Source: Stutzerimonas stutzeri (lineage in GTDB: Bacteria > Pseudomonadota > Gammaproteobacteria > Pseudomonadales > Pseudomonadaceae). Taken from it: a stretch of DNA of 64,000 nt. A program made the translations under genes and the position numbers. The notes under the pieces are model-generated. The model ran no database searches. It had not been told where the DNA came from and saw only the letters and a program-made list of their open reading frames with translations. Each line of letters starts with the position of its first letter. The first letter of the stretch is position 1. The DNA is taken from the NCBI RefSeq assembly GCF_000952685.1, contig NZ_JYHV01000004.1, positions 147,369 to 211,368 of the forward strand. The letters are read 5' to 3'. Shown one piece after another: positions 51,587-60,348 of this stretch.

Positions 51587-52579
51587 TCAATCGTCGCGCG
51601 AGCGCTCGATCTTGCGGCCCAGGCGTGAGGCATAAAGCTCGCCGATGATGCCGCGGCGGAAGATCAGTACGCAGACCATGAAGATGATCCCTGTCACCAG
51701 GGTGACGGGCAGCTCCGAGGTCGCAAAATAATTGCCCAGTGTGGTCACCAGCGCCGCGCCGAACACAGGGCCTACTAGGGTGCCGATTCCGCCGAGCAGC
51801 GTCATCAACACCACCTCGCCGGACATCTGCCAGCTGACGTCCGTGAGGGTCGCGAACTGGAACACCAGAGCTTTGAGCCCGCCAGCCAGCCCCGCCAGGG
51901 TCGCCGACATGACGAAGGCGCCGAGCTTGTAGCGCGACACCGTGTAGCCGAGGGAAATCGCCCGGTTTTCGTTCTCGCGAATCGATTTGAGGATCATGCC
52001 GTAAGGCGAGTTGATGATTCGCCAGATCGCCAGCATGCCGAGCAGGAACACCGTCAACACGAAGAAGTACATGTTCAGCGGCTCTTTCAAATCGATCAGG
52101 CCGAACAGGTGACCACGTGGAATGCCCTGAATGCCGTCCTCGCCATGGGTGAAAGGTGCCTGCAGGCAGAAAAAGAAGAACATCTGCGACAGCGCCAGGG
52201 TGATCATCGTCGAGTAGATGCCTTGCCTGCGGATCGCCAGGAAGCCGATCACCAGCCCCAAGAAGGCGGCGCCGACCACCCCAACGAGAATGCCCAACTC
52301 CGGCGTCAGCCCCCATTCCTTGACCGCGTGCGCGGTGAAATAGGCGCCGCCACCGAAGAACGCGGCGTGCCCGAACGAGAGGATACCGGTGTAGCCCAGC
52401 AGCAGGTTGAACGCGCAGGCGAATAGCGCGAAGCACATCACCTTCATCAGAAACACGGGATAGAAATGCAGGGGCGCGAGGATGAGGCCGAGAACACCGA
52501 TGAGGATCAGGATCGTCTCTGCATTCCAGCGCTTTCGCTTTGCTGCGGAAATTGCGGTCGTTTGCTGCATGTCAGCCAT
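51587..52579 (-). CDS. Branched-chain amino acid-type ABC permease (LivM-like)
   Basis: A 330-residue inner-membrane permease of the LivM family, with about ten helices and the signature GYTGILSFGHAAFFGGGAYFTAHAV, plus FLAIRRQGIYSTMITLALSQM and SIRENENRAISLGYTVSRYKL. It partners LivH to form the transport channel. Last gene of the five-gene operon (SBP, ATPase LivG, ATPase LivF, LivH, LivM). It overlaps livH by eight bases. ATG codons at 52579 and 52570 are both possible. Confidence 0.9.
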   Translation of the reverse strand: MADMQQTTAISAAKRKRWNAETILILIGVLGLILAPLHFYPVFLMKVMCFALFACAFNLLLGYTGILSFGHAAFFGGGAYFTAHAVKEWGLTPELGILVGVVGAAFLGLVIGFLAIRRQGIYSTMITLALSQMFFFFCLQAPFTHGEDGIQGIPRGHLFGLIDLKEPLNMYFFVLTVFLLGMLAIWRIINSPYGMILKSIRENENRAISLGYTVSRYKLGAFVMSATLAGLAGGLKALVFQFATLTDVSWQMSGEVVLMTLLGGIGTLVGPVFGAALVTTLGNYFATSELPVTLVTGIIFMVCVLIFRRGIIGELYASRLGRKIERSRDD

Positions 52580-53459
52580 CCCTTCCCATCAAGCCCGCAG
52601 GGCGCACGAGCAGCACAATCGCCATGACCACGAAGATCACGATATTGGATGCCTCGGGGTAGAACACTTTGGTCAGCCCCTCGAGAATGCCGAGCATGTA
52701 GCCGGTGATGATCGCTCCCAGAATGGAGCCCATTCCTCCGACCACCACCACGGCGAACACGACGATGATCAGGTTCGAACCCATCAGCGGACTGACCTGA
52801 TAGATCGGCGCCGCGAGTATTCCCGCCAGCCCCGCCAGGCCGGCGCCCAGCCCGTAGGTGAAGGTCAGCAGCAGGGGTACGTTGATGCCGAAGGTGCGCA
52901 CCAGTGTGGGATTCTCGGTGGCGGCGCGCAGGTACGAACCGAGTTTGGTCTTTTCGATCAGCAGCCAGGTGCTCAAGCAGATCAACAGTGACGCCAGCAC
53001 GACCCAGGCACGGTATTTCGGTAGAAACATGAAGCCCAGGTTGTAGCCACCCGACAGCAGGCTCGGTACCGCATAGGGTTGTCCGGACGAGCCGTAGTAA
53101 TAGCGGAAGGCACCTTCCAGCGCGAGGGCCAGGCCGAACGTGAACAGCAGGCCGTAGAGGTGATCGAGGTTGTACAGCCGAGACAGCGCCAGCCGCTCGA
53201 CGGCCGCGCCGGCGAGGCCGACGATCAGCGGCGCCAGGATCAGCGCCGGCCAGTAGCCGATGCCGAGCACCGCCAACAGAAGGTAGCCGGCGAAGGCGCC
53301 CATCATGTATTGCGCGCCGTGGGCGAAGTTGATCACCTTGAGCAGGCCAAAAATAATCGCCAGGCCCAGGCTGAGCATGGCGTAAAAGGAGCCGTTGATC
53401 AGGCCGATCAGCAGCTGCCCGAGAAAAGCCTGAATAGGTACGCCGAAGATCTCCGTCAT
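52572..53459 (-). CDS. Branched-chain amino acid-type ABC permease (LivH-like)
   Basis: A 295-residue LivH-family permease with about eight helices. Family blocks: LINGSFYAMLSLGLAIIFGLLKVINFAHGAQYMMGAFAGYLLL and ATENPTLVRTFGINVPLLLTFTYGLGAGLAGLAGILAAP. Its ATG shares one base with the stop codon of the upstream ATPase gene, so translation is coupled. Confidence 0.9.
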   Translation of the reverse strand: MTEIFGVPIQAFLGQLLIGLINGSFYAMLSLGLAIIFGLLKVINFAHGAQYMMGAFAGYLLLAVLGIGYWPALILAPLIVGLAGAAVERLALSRLYNLDHLYGLLFTFGLALALEGAFRYYYGSSGQPYAVPSLLSGGYNLGFMFLPKYRAWVVLASLLICLSTWLLIEKTKLGSYLRAATENPTLVRTFGINVPLLLTFTYGLGAGLAGLAGILAAPIYQVSPLMGSNLIIVVFAVVVVGGMGSILGAIITGYMLGILEGLTKVFYPEASNIVIFVVMAIVLLVRPAGLMGRDG

Positions 53460-54169
53460 CAGACCCCCAGGGTTTCGTTGAGTATGGTCATGCGATCCGA
53501 CAGCTCGCTGACATGGAAGCTGTCGACGATCCGCCCGTGGTCGACGAGGTAGAAGCGGTCGGCGACTTTACTGGCGAAGCGGAAGTTTTGCTCCACCAGC
53601 AGGATGGTCATGCCGCGTTGCTTGAGCGTCAGCAGTACGTCCCCGATGCGCTGTACGATCACCGGCGCCAGCCCCTCGGTGGGTTCGTCGAGCAACAGCA
53701 GCTTTGCCCCGGTGCGCAGTATGCGTGCGATTGCCAGCATCTGTTGCTCACCGCCGGACAGTTTGGTTCCAGCGCTGTTACGACGCTCCTTGAGGTTGGG
53801 GAACAGCTCGTAGATCTCGGCGGTGGACATGCCACCCTTGGCGATGATCGGCGGCAGGTTGAGGTTTTCGTCCACCGTCAGGGTGGCGAAGATACCGCGT
53901 TCCTCCGGCACGAATCCCATCCCGGTGTGGGCGGCTCGGTGCAGCGGTACACGCATCATGTCATGGCCATCGAAGTGGATGGTTCCGGTCCGTTTGCGGA
54001 TGATGCCCATGATCGAGCGCAACGCGGTGGTCTTGCCGACCCCGTTGCGGCCGAGCAAGGTAACCGTCTCGCCCTGATGGACATCCAGATCGATGCCGTG
54101 CAAGGCGTGGCTTTCGCCGTACCAGGCGTTCAGCTCGCGAACGCTCAGCAGCGGGGTGGCGTCATTCAT
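53459..54169 (-). CDS. ABC transporter ATP-binding protein (LivF-like)
   Basis: A 236-residue ATPase with Walker A LLGRNGVGKTTALRSIMG, Q-loop region, ABC signature KLSGGEQQMLAIARILRTG and Walker B LLLLDEPTEGLAP, with the switch His in LLVEQN-type form (TILLVEQNFRFA; the His is replaced as usual in LivF). I prefer ATG 54169, with GGACGGAAG upstream; it overlaps the livG-like gene by eight bases. Confidence 0.9.
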   Translation of the reverse strand: MNDATPLLSVRELNAWYGESHALHGIDLDVHQGETVTLLGRNGVGKTTALRSIMGIIRKRTGTIHFDGHDMMRVPLHRAAHTGMGFVPEERGIFATLTVDENLNLPPIIAKGGMSTAEIYELFPNLKERRNSAGTKLSGGEQQMLAIARILRTGAKLLLLDEPTEGLAPVIVQRIGDVLLTLKQRGMTILLVEQNFRFASKVADRFYLVDHGRIVDSFHVSELSDRMTILNETLGV

Positions 54170-54974
54170 CTTCCGTCCCCATATAGGCTTCGCGTACACG
54201 TGGGTCCTGACTTACGCTGCGGTAGTCTCCAGAGGTGAGAATTTCCCCACGCTGCAGCACGGTGACCTGATCGCAGAGATCGGCGACGACTTTCAAGTTG
54301 TGTTCGACCATCAGCACGGCTCGATCACGGGCGACCTCGCGGATCAGGTCGGACACGATGTGCACGTCTTCGTGACCCATGCCGGCCATCGGTTCGTCGA
54401 GCAGCAATACGTTCGGCTCCAGCGCCAAGGTGGTGGCGATTTCCAGCACCCGCTTGCGGCCGTAGGAAAGATCCGCCGCCGGACTTTTGTACGCATCCTG
54501 CAGGCCGACCGACTCGATCAGCGCCATGGCCCGCTCGTTCAGCCGGTTCAGCGAGCGCAGCGGCAACCAGAACTGGGTCGCCAGTCCGCCGGGCCGTTGC
54601 AGCGCCACGCGGACGTTCTCCAGCACGCTCAGGTGCGGAAACACTGCAGATATCTGAAAAGAGCGCACCAGTCCCATACGCGCCACCTTGGCCGGGTCGG
54701 TGCGGGTGATGTCATGACCGAGCAGGCGAATGGTGCCGCTCGACGGTTGCAGAAATTTAGTCAGGAGGTTGAACACCGTCGTCTTGCCGGCGCCGTTAGG
54801 TCCGATCAGCGCATAGACCCGGGCGTGGTGTACGTCCAGGTCGACATTGTTCACCGCCACGAAACCGCCGAAATCGCGGCGCAGCCCACGCGCCGAAAGG
54901 ACGACGCGCGGCTGATCGCCAGTGGCCGGGGACGCCGCGGCGTCCCCGGCGATGCTGCCACTGATGGTCGCCAT
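54162..54974 (-). CDS. ABC transporter ATP-binding protein (LivG-like)
   Basis: A 270-residue ATPase: Walker A ALIGPNGAGKTTVFNLLTKFL, Q-loop VRSFQISAVFPHLSVLENV, Walker B NVLLLDEPMAGMGHEDV and switch His in LMVEHNLKVVADL. The ABC signature is degenerate: DLSYGRKRVLEIATTLAL (LSYG instead of LSGG), common in LivG proteins. A 25-residue Ala-rich extension precedes the core. The gene starts one base after the SBP stop. Confidence 0.9.
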   Translation of the reverse strand: MATISGSIAGDAAASPATGDQPRVVLSARGLRRDFGGFVAVNNVDLDVHHARVYALIGPNGAGKTTVFNLLTKFLQPSSGTIRLLGHDITRTDPAKVARMGLVRSFQISAVFPHLSVLENVRVALQRPGGLATQFWLPLRSLNRLNERAMALIESVGLQDAYKSPAADLSYGRKRVLEIATTLALEPNVLLLDEPMAGMGHEDVHIVSDLIREVARDRAVLMVEHNLKVVADLCDQVTVLQRGEILTSGDYRSVSQDPRVREAYMGTEDE

Positions 54975-54975
54975 G

Positions 54976-56187
54976 CTATTGCTTGGCCAGGTCGCAGCCG
55001 CTCTCGGCTGGCTTGATGTAGGCCTCGTCGCCCGGAACCGTGGCGAGCACCTTGTAGTAGTCCCAGGGCTGCTTGCTTTCGTCGGGTTTCTTCACTTCCA
55101 TCAGGTACACGTCGCTGATCAGACGGCCATTGGCGCCGACCTTGCCGTTGCGGGCGAAAAGGTCGTCCACCGGCATCTCGTGCATGGCCTTGGCCACCGC
55201 TTCGGTTTCATCTGTGCCGACCTTGTCGATCGCCTTGAGGTACTGCATCACGCCCGAATAGGTGGCGGCGTGGACCATGTTGGGCATCCGCCCGGTGCGT
55301 TCGAAGAAGCGTTTGCCGAATTCGCGGGACTGCTCGTCGCGATCCCAGTAGAAGCTTTCGGTGAGGGTCAGCCCCTGCGCGGCTTCCAGGCCAAGACCAT
55401 GAACTTCCGAGAGGGTGAAGAGCAACGCCGCCAGACGCTGACCACTGGCGACAATGCCGAATTCAGCGGCCTGTTTGATGGCATTGGCGGTATCCAGCCC
55501 GGCGTTGGCCAGTCCGATGACCTGGGCGCCGGACGACTGCGCCTGTAGCAGGAATGAGGAGTAATCGTTGGTTGCCAGCGGGTGGCGCACAGCGCCCTTG
55601 ATTTCGCCGCCCTTGGCTTTGACGAACTCGCTGGTCTGCTCTTCCAGCGAATAACCGAAGGCGTAATCGGCGGTGAGGAAGTACCAGCTGTTACCGCCTT
55701 GAGACACTAGCGCGCCACCGGTGCCGACCGCCAGTGCATGGGTGTCATAGGCCCAATGGAAGCCGTAGGGCGAGCACTGCTTGCCGGTCAGCTCCACTGT
55801 CGCTGCACCGGTCACCAGATCGATCTTCTTCTTTTCCTTGGAAATACCTTGGACCGCGAGCGCTACGGAAGAAGTGGTCAGTTCCATGATGGAGTCGACC
55901 TGCTCGCGGTCGTACCACTGACGGGCAATGTTGGAAGCGATGTCAGGCTTGTTCTGGTGGTCGGCGGTCACGATCTCGATAGGGACGCCTTGCACTTTTC
56001 CACCGAAGTCCTCGGCCGCCATCTTCGCCGCTTCGTAAGACCACTTGCCGCCAAAGTCGGCGTAGACGCCGGATTGGTCGTTGAGAATGCCGATTTTTAC
56101 CTTGCCATCGGATATCTCGGCAGCCGTCGCGGGTATCGCCGCCGCGGCGCTCAATGTTGCCGTTGCAATTGCCAGAAGCTTCATCAT
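54976..56187 (-). CDS. ABC transporter substrate-binding protein (LivK family)
   Basis: A 403-residue periplasmic protein with a signal peptide (MMKLLAIATATLSAAAAIPATAA) and the type I fold of the Leu/Ile/Val-binding family: VKIGILNDQSGVYADFGGKWSYEAAKMAAEDF, ASNIARQWYDREQVDSIMELTTSSVALAV and NSWYFLTADYAFGYSLEEQT. Close relatives in proteobacteria often bind aromatic acids or amides rather than amino acids, so substrate is open. AAGGAGAT precedes the start. It is first gene of the operon. Confidence 0.88.
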   Translation of the reverse strand: MMKLLAIATATLSAAAAIPATAAEISDGKVKIGILNDQSGVYADFGGKWSYEAAKMAAEDFGGKVQGVPIEIVTADHQNKPDIASNIARQWYDREQVDSIMELTTSSVALAVQGISKEKKKIDLVTGAATVELTGKQCSPYGFHWAYDTHALAVGTGGALVSQGGNSWYFLTADYAFGYSLEEQTSEFVKAKGGEIKGAVRHPLATNDYSSFLLQAQSSGAQVIGLANAGLDTANAIKQAAEFGIVASGQRLAALLFTLSEVHGLGLEAAQGLTLTESFYWDRDEQSREFGKRFFERTGRMPNMVHAATYSGVMQYLKAIDKVGTDETEAVAKAMHEMPVDDLFARNGKVGANGRLISDVYLMEVKKPDESKQPWDYYKVLATVPGDEAYIKPAESGCDLAKQ

Positions 56188-56843
56188 CGCCTATCTCCTT
56201 GCAGGGGTTGACCGCTTACACGACGGCCCACGCTGGGCTGCCACACTGGACGGTGCGGTGGTAACGGGGAGCGGCAGACAGGGCTGCCGACCATCAACGA
56301 TCTGGCGCCGGTTGGCGCTGCGGTAACGGTTCAGAGCGCGATCGACGAGATCCATCGGTCGCGGAAAATGGGGGTGGCGGCAATCGGGGTGGTACCGAAA
56401 GAAATGGTTTGGCGTCGTGCCGGGCGCGCACTGAGGGTCGAGGGGGTCCGGTGTTGTGCTCATTCGGCCTGGCATAGGGTTTTTCTAGTTATTGTTCAGC
56501 ACTAAACGTAGCAGGGGATCGGCCAGACGCAACTGGCCAATTCGGAGGAACCGAGCGGCCTCGGCTGCTTGTTCGGCGCAGTGCGCGAGCTTGACGCTCC
56601 CGTTAAGGGTAAGCAGGAAAGCAAATGGGCGCGGCGTTTTCCGTGTGCGTCGTGTCGAGCTGCTGGCAAGGCTGCTTTGTCCAACACATGAAACCTGAGT
56701 CAGTCGAACGTCCCTTCCGGTCGCGAGCGACGGGCGAATGGCGGCTGATGGGCACACGAGGGCATAGTGCCACGTTGGTCGGCTGTGCTTTGTTCATCCG
56801 GCCGCTAACGCTATGCTGACGGCCATTCAGGCAGGAGCAATAG
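56188..56843. other. Intergenic region between the liv-type operon and the response regulator gene
   Basis: About 656 bases between divergent genes, holding both promoters. Short open frames occur on the minus strand (for example 56485-56757, whose end reads LAHCAEQAAEAARFLRIGQLRLADPLLRL), which might be a gene remnant. None has a start with a clear ribosome site, and I assign no function. No repeat or tRNA was seen. Confidence 0.5.
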
Positions 56844-57758
56844 ATGAGCAAGGTCAGTGTGCTGGTGGTGGATGACGCGCCCTTTATCCGGGATCTGGTG
56901 AAGAAGGGGTTGCGTAGCCATTTCCCCGGTATCCGCATCGAAGATGCGGTGAACGGCCGCAAGGCCCAGCAAATGCTCGATCGCGAAAGCTTCGATCTGA
57001 TTCTCTGTGACTGGGAAATGCCCGAGATGTCCGGGCTCGAGCTGCTCACCTGGTGTCGTGCACACGAAAAGCTCAAGACCACACCGTTCATCATGGTCAC
57101 CAGCCGTGGCGACAAGGAGAACGTGGTCCAGGCGATCCAGTCCGGTGTTTCCGATTTCATCGGCAAACCGTTCTCCAACGAACAGCTGACCACCAAGGTG
57201 CGCAAGGCGCTGGGCCGCGCCGGCAAGCTCGATGCGCTGGCCGCCAGCGCGCCGGCTCGGCCAACGAACACCGGGATGGCCAATGACTCGCTGGCCGCAT
57301 TGACCGGTGGTAAGGCCGACGTGATCAAGCCCGCGTCCGCTGCACCGGTCGCATCGCCGGCACCCGGATTCGCTGCGCCGTCGGTTCAGCCGGGCGCCGC
57401 CAAACCGACGGCGGCCAATGGAGGCCGCGGCCAGGGCCAACTGCGCCTGCCGAGCGGGACGCTTCCCTGCGTGATAAAGGCGTTGAGCCTCAAGGAGGGC
57501 CTGCTGGTAGTCAAGCGCAGCGAGAACCTGCCGCAGGTGCTGGAAAGCGCGGTACTCGATCTAGAGCAGGGGGAGGGCGGCGAAGTGGCTCGTCTGAACG
57601 GCTACCTGCATGCCGTGGCGGCATTGGAGCCGAAGCCGGACAGTGAATGGCTGCAGCTGACCTTCCGTTTCGTTGACCGCGACCCACAAAAACTCGACTA
57701 TCTATCGCGGCTGATTGCCCGCGGCACCGCGCAGCGGCATTTCGTGCCGGGTGCCTGA
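56844..57758 (+). CDS. Response regulator with receiver domain and C-terminal PilZ-like region
   Basis: A 304-residue protein. Residues 1-125 form a CheY-type receiver (VVDDAPFIRD, phospho-acceptor Asp56 in ILCDWEMPEMSGLELL, Lys in FIGKPFSNEQ). An Ala/Pro-rich linker (about 130-190) leads to a C-terminal domain (about 195-304) with LRLPSGTLPCVIKALSLKEGLLVVKRSE and WLQLTFRFVDRDPQKLDYLSRLIARG, whose size and pattern suggest a PilZ-like domain; the RxxxR motif for c-di-GMP binding is not obvious. No DNA-binding domain is evident. A similar gene lies near phoBR-ubiA in other pseudomonads. Confidence 0.82.
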   Translation: MSKVSVLVVDDAPFIRDLVKKGLRSHFPGIRIEDAVNGRKAQQMLDRESFDLILCDWEMPEMSGLELLTWCRAHEKLKTTPFIMVTSRGDKENVVQAIQSGVSDFIGKPFSNEQLTTKVRKALGRAGKLDALAASAPARPTNTGMANDSLAALTGGKADVIKPASAAPVASPAPGFAAPSVQPGAAKPTAANGGRGQGQLRLPSGTLPCVIKALSLKEGLLVVKRSENLPQVLESAVLDLEQGEGGEVARLNGYLHAVAALEPKPDSEWLQLTFRFVDRDPQKLDYLSRLIARGTAQRHFVPGA

Positions 57759-57908
57759 CCCGGCTCCATAACGATTCAGGTGGATGGCGCAATGGGCCGT
57801 TCATCCGAAAAGAGGCGTATCGAGGGAACGATTTCACAGCCCGACAGTCGGTGGCTCGCGCATGCCCCGTTGCGCTGCTAGTCTGCATCGCTCTGAACAC
57901 ATAACCAC

Positions 57909-58820
57909 ATGAAGTCTGCCGTTATGTTGGGGCGCATCATTCTTAGTTTCGGGTTGTTCTGGCTGGCCTCGTCCGCCTCGGCCCTGACCATCTACAAATA
58001 CACCGACGCCAACGGCGTGGTCACCTACAGCGACCAGGCCGCGCCGGGCGCGCGGGTATTCACCTTCAACGATCGCATGGTCGAGAAGCTCGACACCCAG
58101 GTAAAGCTGGAAACCCGCAAGCATGCCGCCGGCGAGACCCTGCTGGTGCGCAATGACCTGTTTGCGCCGGTGGACATCGAGCTCAAACTGACCGGTGTGA
58201 AGAACGCCGTCGGCGCGCCGGACAAGCCGATCCGCTGGGTGCTGCCCCCGCGCAGCCAGATTCGCCTGGCGACGCTGGCCCCGCTGGACCCGACCCAACC
58301 ACTGAAATACACCCCCAAGCTGCGCCACGCCCTCGGCGATCCGCGCCTGCTACCCAAACCCTACAAGTATCCGCTGCCCTGGCGCGGCGGCCCGTTCCGT
58401 CTGACCCAAGGCGCCAACGGCAAATATAGCCATTTCACCCCGAAGGGCCGTTATGCGGCCGACATCGCCATGCCCGAGGGCACGCCGATCATCGCGGCGC
58501 GCGGCGGTATGGTGGTCAAGATCGAAAACAGCCAGAGCGGGCGCGGTAACAACCCCTCCGGCAACTACGTGCGGATCCTCCACGACGACGGCACCATGGG
58601 CGTTTATCTGCATCTGATGAAGGGCTCGGTCGGTGTGCGTGAGGGTCAGCGTGTCGAAACGGGAGCCCGCATTGCGCGCTCCGGCAATACCGGCAACAGC
58701 ACCGGCCCGCACTTGCATTTCGTGGTGCAGCGCAACGTTGGGCTGGCGATCGAATCGATTCCCTTCGACTTCTCCCAGCCGGTCAATAGCCTGCCGAATT
58801 TCGCTGTCGGCGGAGATTGA
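57909..58820 (+). CDS. M23 family metallopeptidase with N-terminal DUF4124-like region
   Basis: A 303-residue exported protein with a signal peptide (LGRIILSFGLFWLASSASA), then a DUF4124-type segment (LTIYKYTDANGVVTYSDQAAPGARV) and a C-terminal LytM/M23 domain (about 165-290). Metal/catalytic motifs are partly visible: NGKYSHFTPKGRYAADIAMPEGTPI for the first site (Asp conserved, the His before it displaced) and TGPHLHFVVQ for the HxH site. M23 enzymes cleave peptidoglycan cross-links or act as EnvC/NlpD-type activators when degenerate. The ATG at 57909 has a weak ribosome site; ATG 57924 is possible. Confidence 0.85.
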   Translation: MKSAVMLGRIILSFGLFWLASSASALTIYKYTDANGVVTYSDQAAPGARVFTFNDRMVEKLDTQVKLETRKHAAGETLLVRNDLFAPVDIELKLTGVKNAVGAPDKPIRWVLPPRSQIRLATLAPLDPTQPLKYTPKLRHALGDPRLLPKPYKYPLPWRGGPFRLTQGANGKYSHFTPKGRYAADIAMPEGTPIIAARGGMVVKIENSQSGRGNNPSGNYVRILHDDGTMGVYLHLMKGSVGVREGQRVETGARIARSGNTGNSTGPHLHFVVQRNVGLAIESIPFDFSQPVNSLPNFAVGGD

Positions 58821-58855
58821 CTAGAAGCCACTAGCCGGACGGGTGATATCGGAAA

Positions 58856-58881
58856 ATAAAAAGGCACCTCAAGGGTGCCTT
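58856..58881 (-). terminator. Rho-independent terminator of the CorC-type gene
   Basis: AAGGCACC, loop, GGTGCCTT stem with five A immediately upstream on the plus strand, giving a T tract on the minus strand; located 19 bases past the stop of the gene ending at 58900. Confidence 0.8.
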
Positions 58882-58899
58882 CTGCGGTCTGTCACCTGG

Positions 58900-60249
58900 C
58901 TAGCTTTTCAATACCTTGGCCAGCACAATCTTCGGGCCACGCATCTTCTTGATAACGATCTGCAGACCCTCGATGTATAGCACTTCGTTTTCCTCCGGCA
59001 CTCGCTTCAGGGTTTCGTAGATCAGGCCAGCCAGCGTATCGGCCTCGATGTGGTCAAGATCGACGTCCAGCAGCCTTTCGACCTTGAACAGCGGCGTGTC
59101 GCCGCGGACCAGCAGTTTGCCGGGCTGATAGGCGAGGATGCCGCGCTCTGTCTTGCGGTGCTCGTCCTGGATGTCACCGACCAGCACTTCGAGCACGTCC
59201 TCCATGGTCAGGAAGCCGACCACCTTGTGATCGCCTTCTTCCACCAGCACGAAATGCGCGCCGCCCTGGCGGAACTGGTCCAGCAGTGCGTTCAGCGGCA
59301 GGTGCCGGGATACCCGTTCCAGCGGACGCAAGAGAGCTGCAAGTTCGAAGCGCTGCGCCAGTTGCTCATCGCCGGCCAGCGCCAATAGCAGGTCCTTGAT
59401 ATGCAGCAGGCCGATGTAATCGCCCTGCGTGCTATCGAACACCGGGTAGCGGCTGTATTTGTGTCGGCGGATCACTTCGAGGATCTCCGCCAGCGACGCG
59501 TCGTGCTCCAACTGCAGCAGGTCTTCACGCGAGTTGGCCCAGTCGGCCACTTCCAGTTCGCTCATTTCCACCGCGGACGCCAGCACCTTGATGTCCTGAT
59601 TGGCCGGGTCCAGCGCGCGGTTCGAGTGAAGGATCAGCTTCAGCTCGTCGCGGCTGTAGTGATGTTCGTGGTGCCCCCCCGGCTCCCCCTGGCCGGCCAC
59701 GCGCAAAATGGCGTTGGCACTGGCATTGAGCAGGTAGATCGCCGGGTACATGGCCCAGTAGAACAGGTACAGCGGCACGGCCGTCCACAGCGACAGCAGC
59801 TCGGGTTTGCGGATCGCCCAAGACTTGGGTGCCAGCTCGCCGACGACGATGTGCAGATAGGAAATGATGAAGAACGCCGTGAAGAAGGCAATGCCATGCA
59901 CGACGGCTTGCGATTGGATGCCGACCGCAGCCAGTAGCGGCTCGAGCAGATGGGCGAAGGCCGGTTCACCAACCCAGCCAAGGCCCAGCGAAGCCAGGGT
60001 GATACCTAGCTGGCAGGCCGACAGGTAGGCGTCCAGCTGGCTGTGCACCTTGCGCAGGATATGCCCGCGCCAGCCGTGCTGCTTGGCAATCGCCTCGACC
60101 TTGGTGGCGCGCAGCTTGACCATGGCGAACTCGGCGGCGACGAAGAAGCCGTTGAGCAGAACCAGAAACAGAGCGAAAAGGATCAGGCCGAAATCGGCGA
60201 AGTAGGAGGAGGCGGCGTAGCTGCTTGCGAAACTGGGGGAAGGGTCCAT
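58900..60249 (-). CDS. CNNM/CorC-HlyC type membrane protein (DUF21, CBS pair, CorC_HlyC)
   Basis: A 449-residue protein with an N-terminal DUF21 membrane domain (about 15-205: LILFALFLVLLNGFFVAAEFAMVKLRATKVEAI, SLGLGWVGEPAFAHLL), a CBS pair (about 225-350: ILEVIRRHKYSRYPVF, GFLTMEDVLEVLVGDIQDEH) and a C-terminal CorC_HlyC domain (DTPLFKVERLLDVDLDHIEADTLAGLI). Members transport or regulate Mg2+/Co2+ efflux; several were first named hemolysins. It lies between the M23 gene and phoR, monocistronic with its own terminator. Confidence 0.9.
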   Translation of the reverse strand: MDPSPSFASSYAASSYFADFGLILFALFLVLLNGFFVAAEFAMVKLRATKVEAIAKQHGWRGHILRKVHSQLDAYLSACQLGITLASLGLGWVGEPAFAHLLEPLLAAVGIQSQAVVHGIAFFTAFFIISYLHIVVGELAPKSWAIRKPELLSLWTAVPLYLFYWAMYPAIYLLNASANAILRVAGQGEPGGHHEHHYSRDELKLILHSNRALDPANQDIKVLASAVEMSELEVADWANSREDLLQLEHDASLAEILEVIRRHKYSRYPVFDSTQGDYIGLLHIKDLLLALAGDEQLAQRFELAALLRPLERVSRHLPLNALLDQFRQGGAHFVLVEEGDHKVVGFLTMEDVLEVLVGDIQDEHRKTERGILAYQPGKLLVRGDTPLFKVERLLDVDLDHIEADTLAGLIYETLKRVPEENEVLYIEGLQIVIKKMRGPKIVLAKVLKS

Positions 60250-60348
60250 TGATGTGTCAGGTAGTCGAAGACGGCCTCAAGGATGGGGCCGGCTCCCGGT
60301 TATTTCAAGGCGCCAGCGGTAACGCCGGTCGCAGCTGATGGACGGTGC

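Noticed and set aside
56485..56757. Minus-strand open frame in the gap before the response regulator
   Set aside because: Part of the translation looks protein-like, but no start signal or family could be supported, so it is only mentioned in the gap entry.
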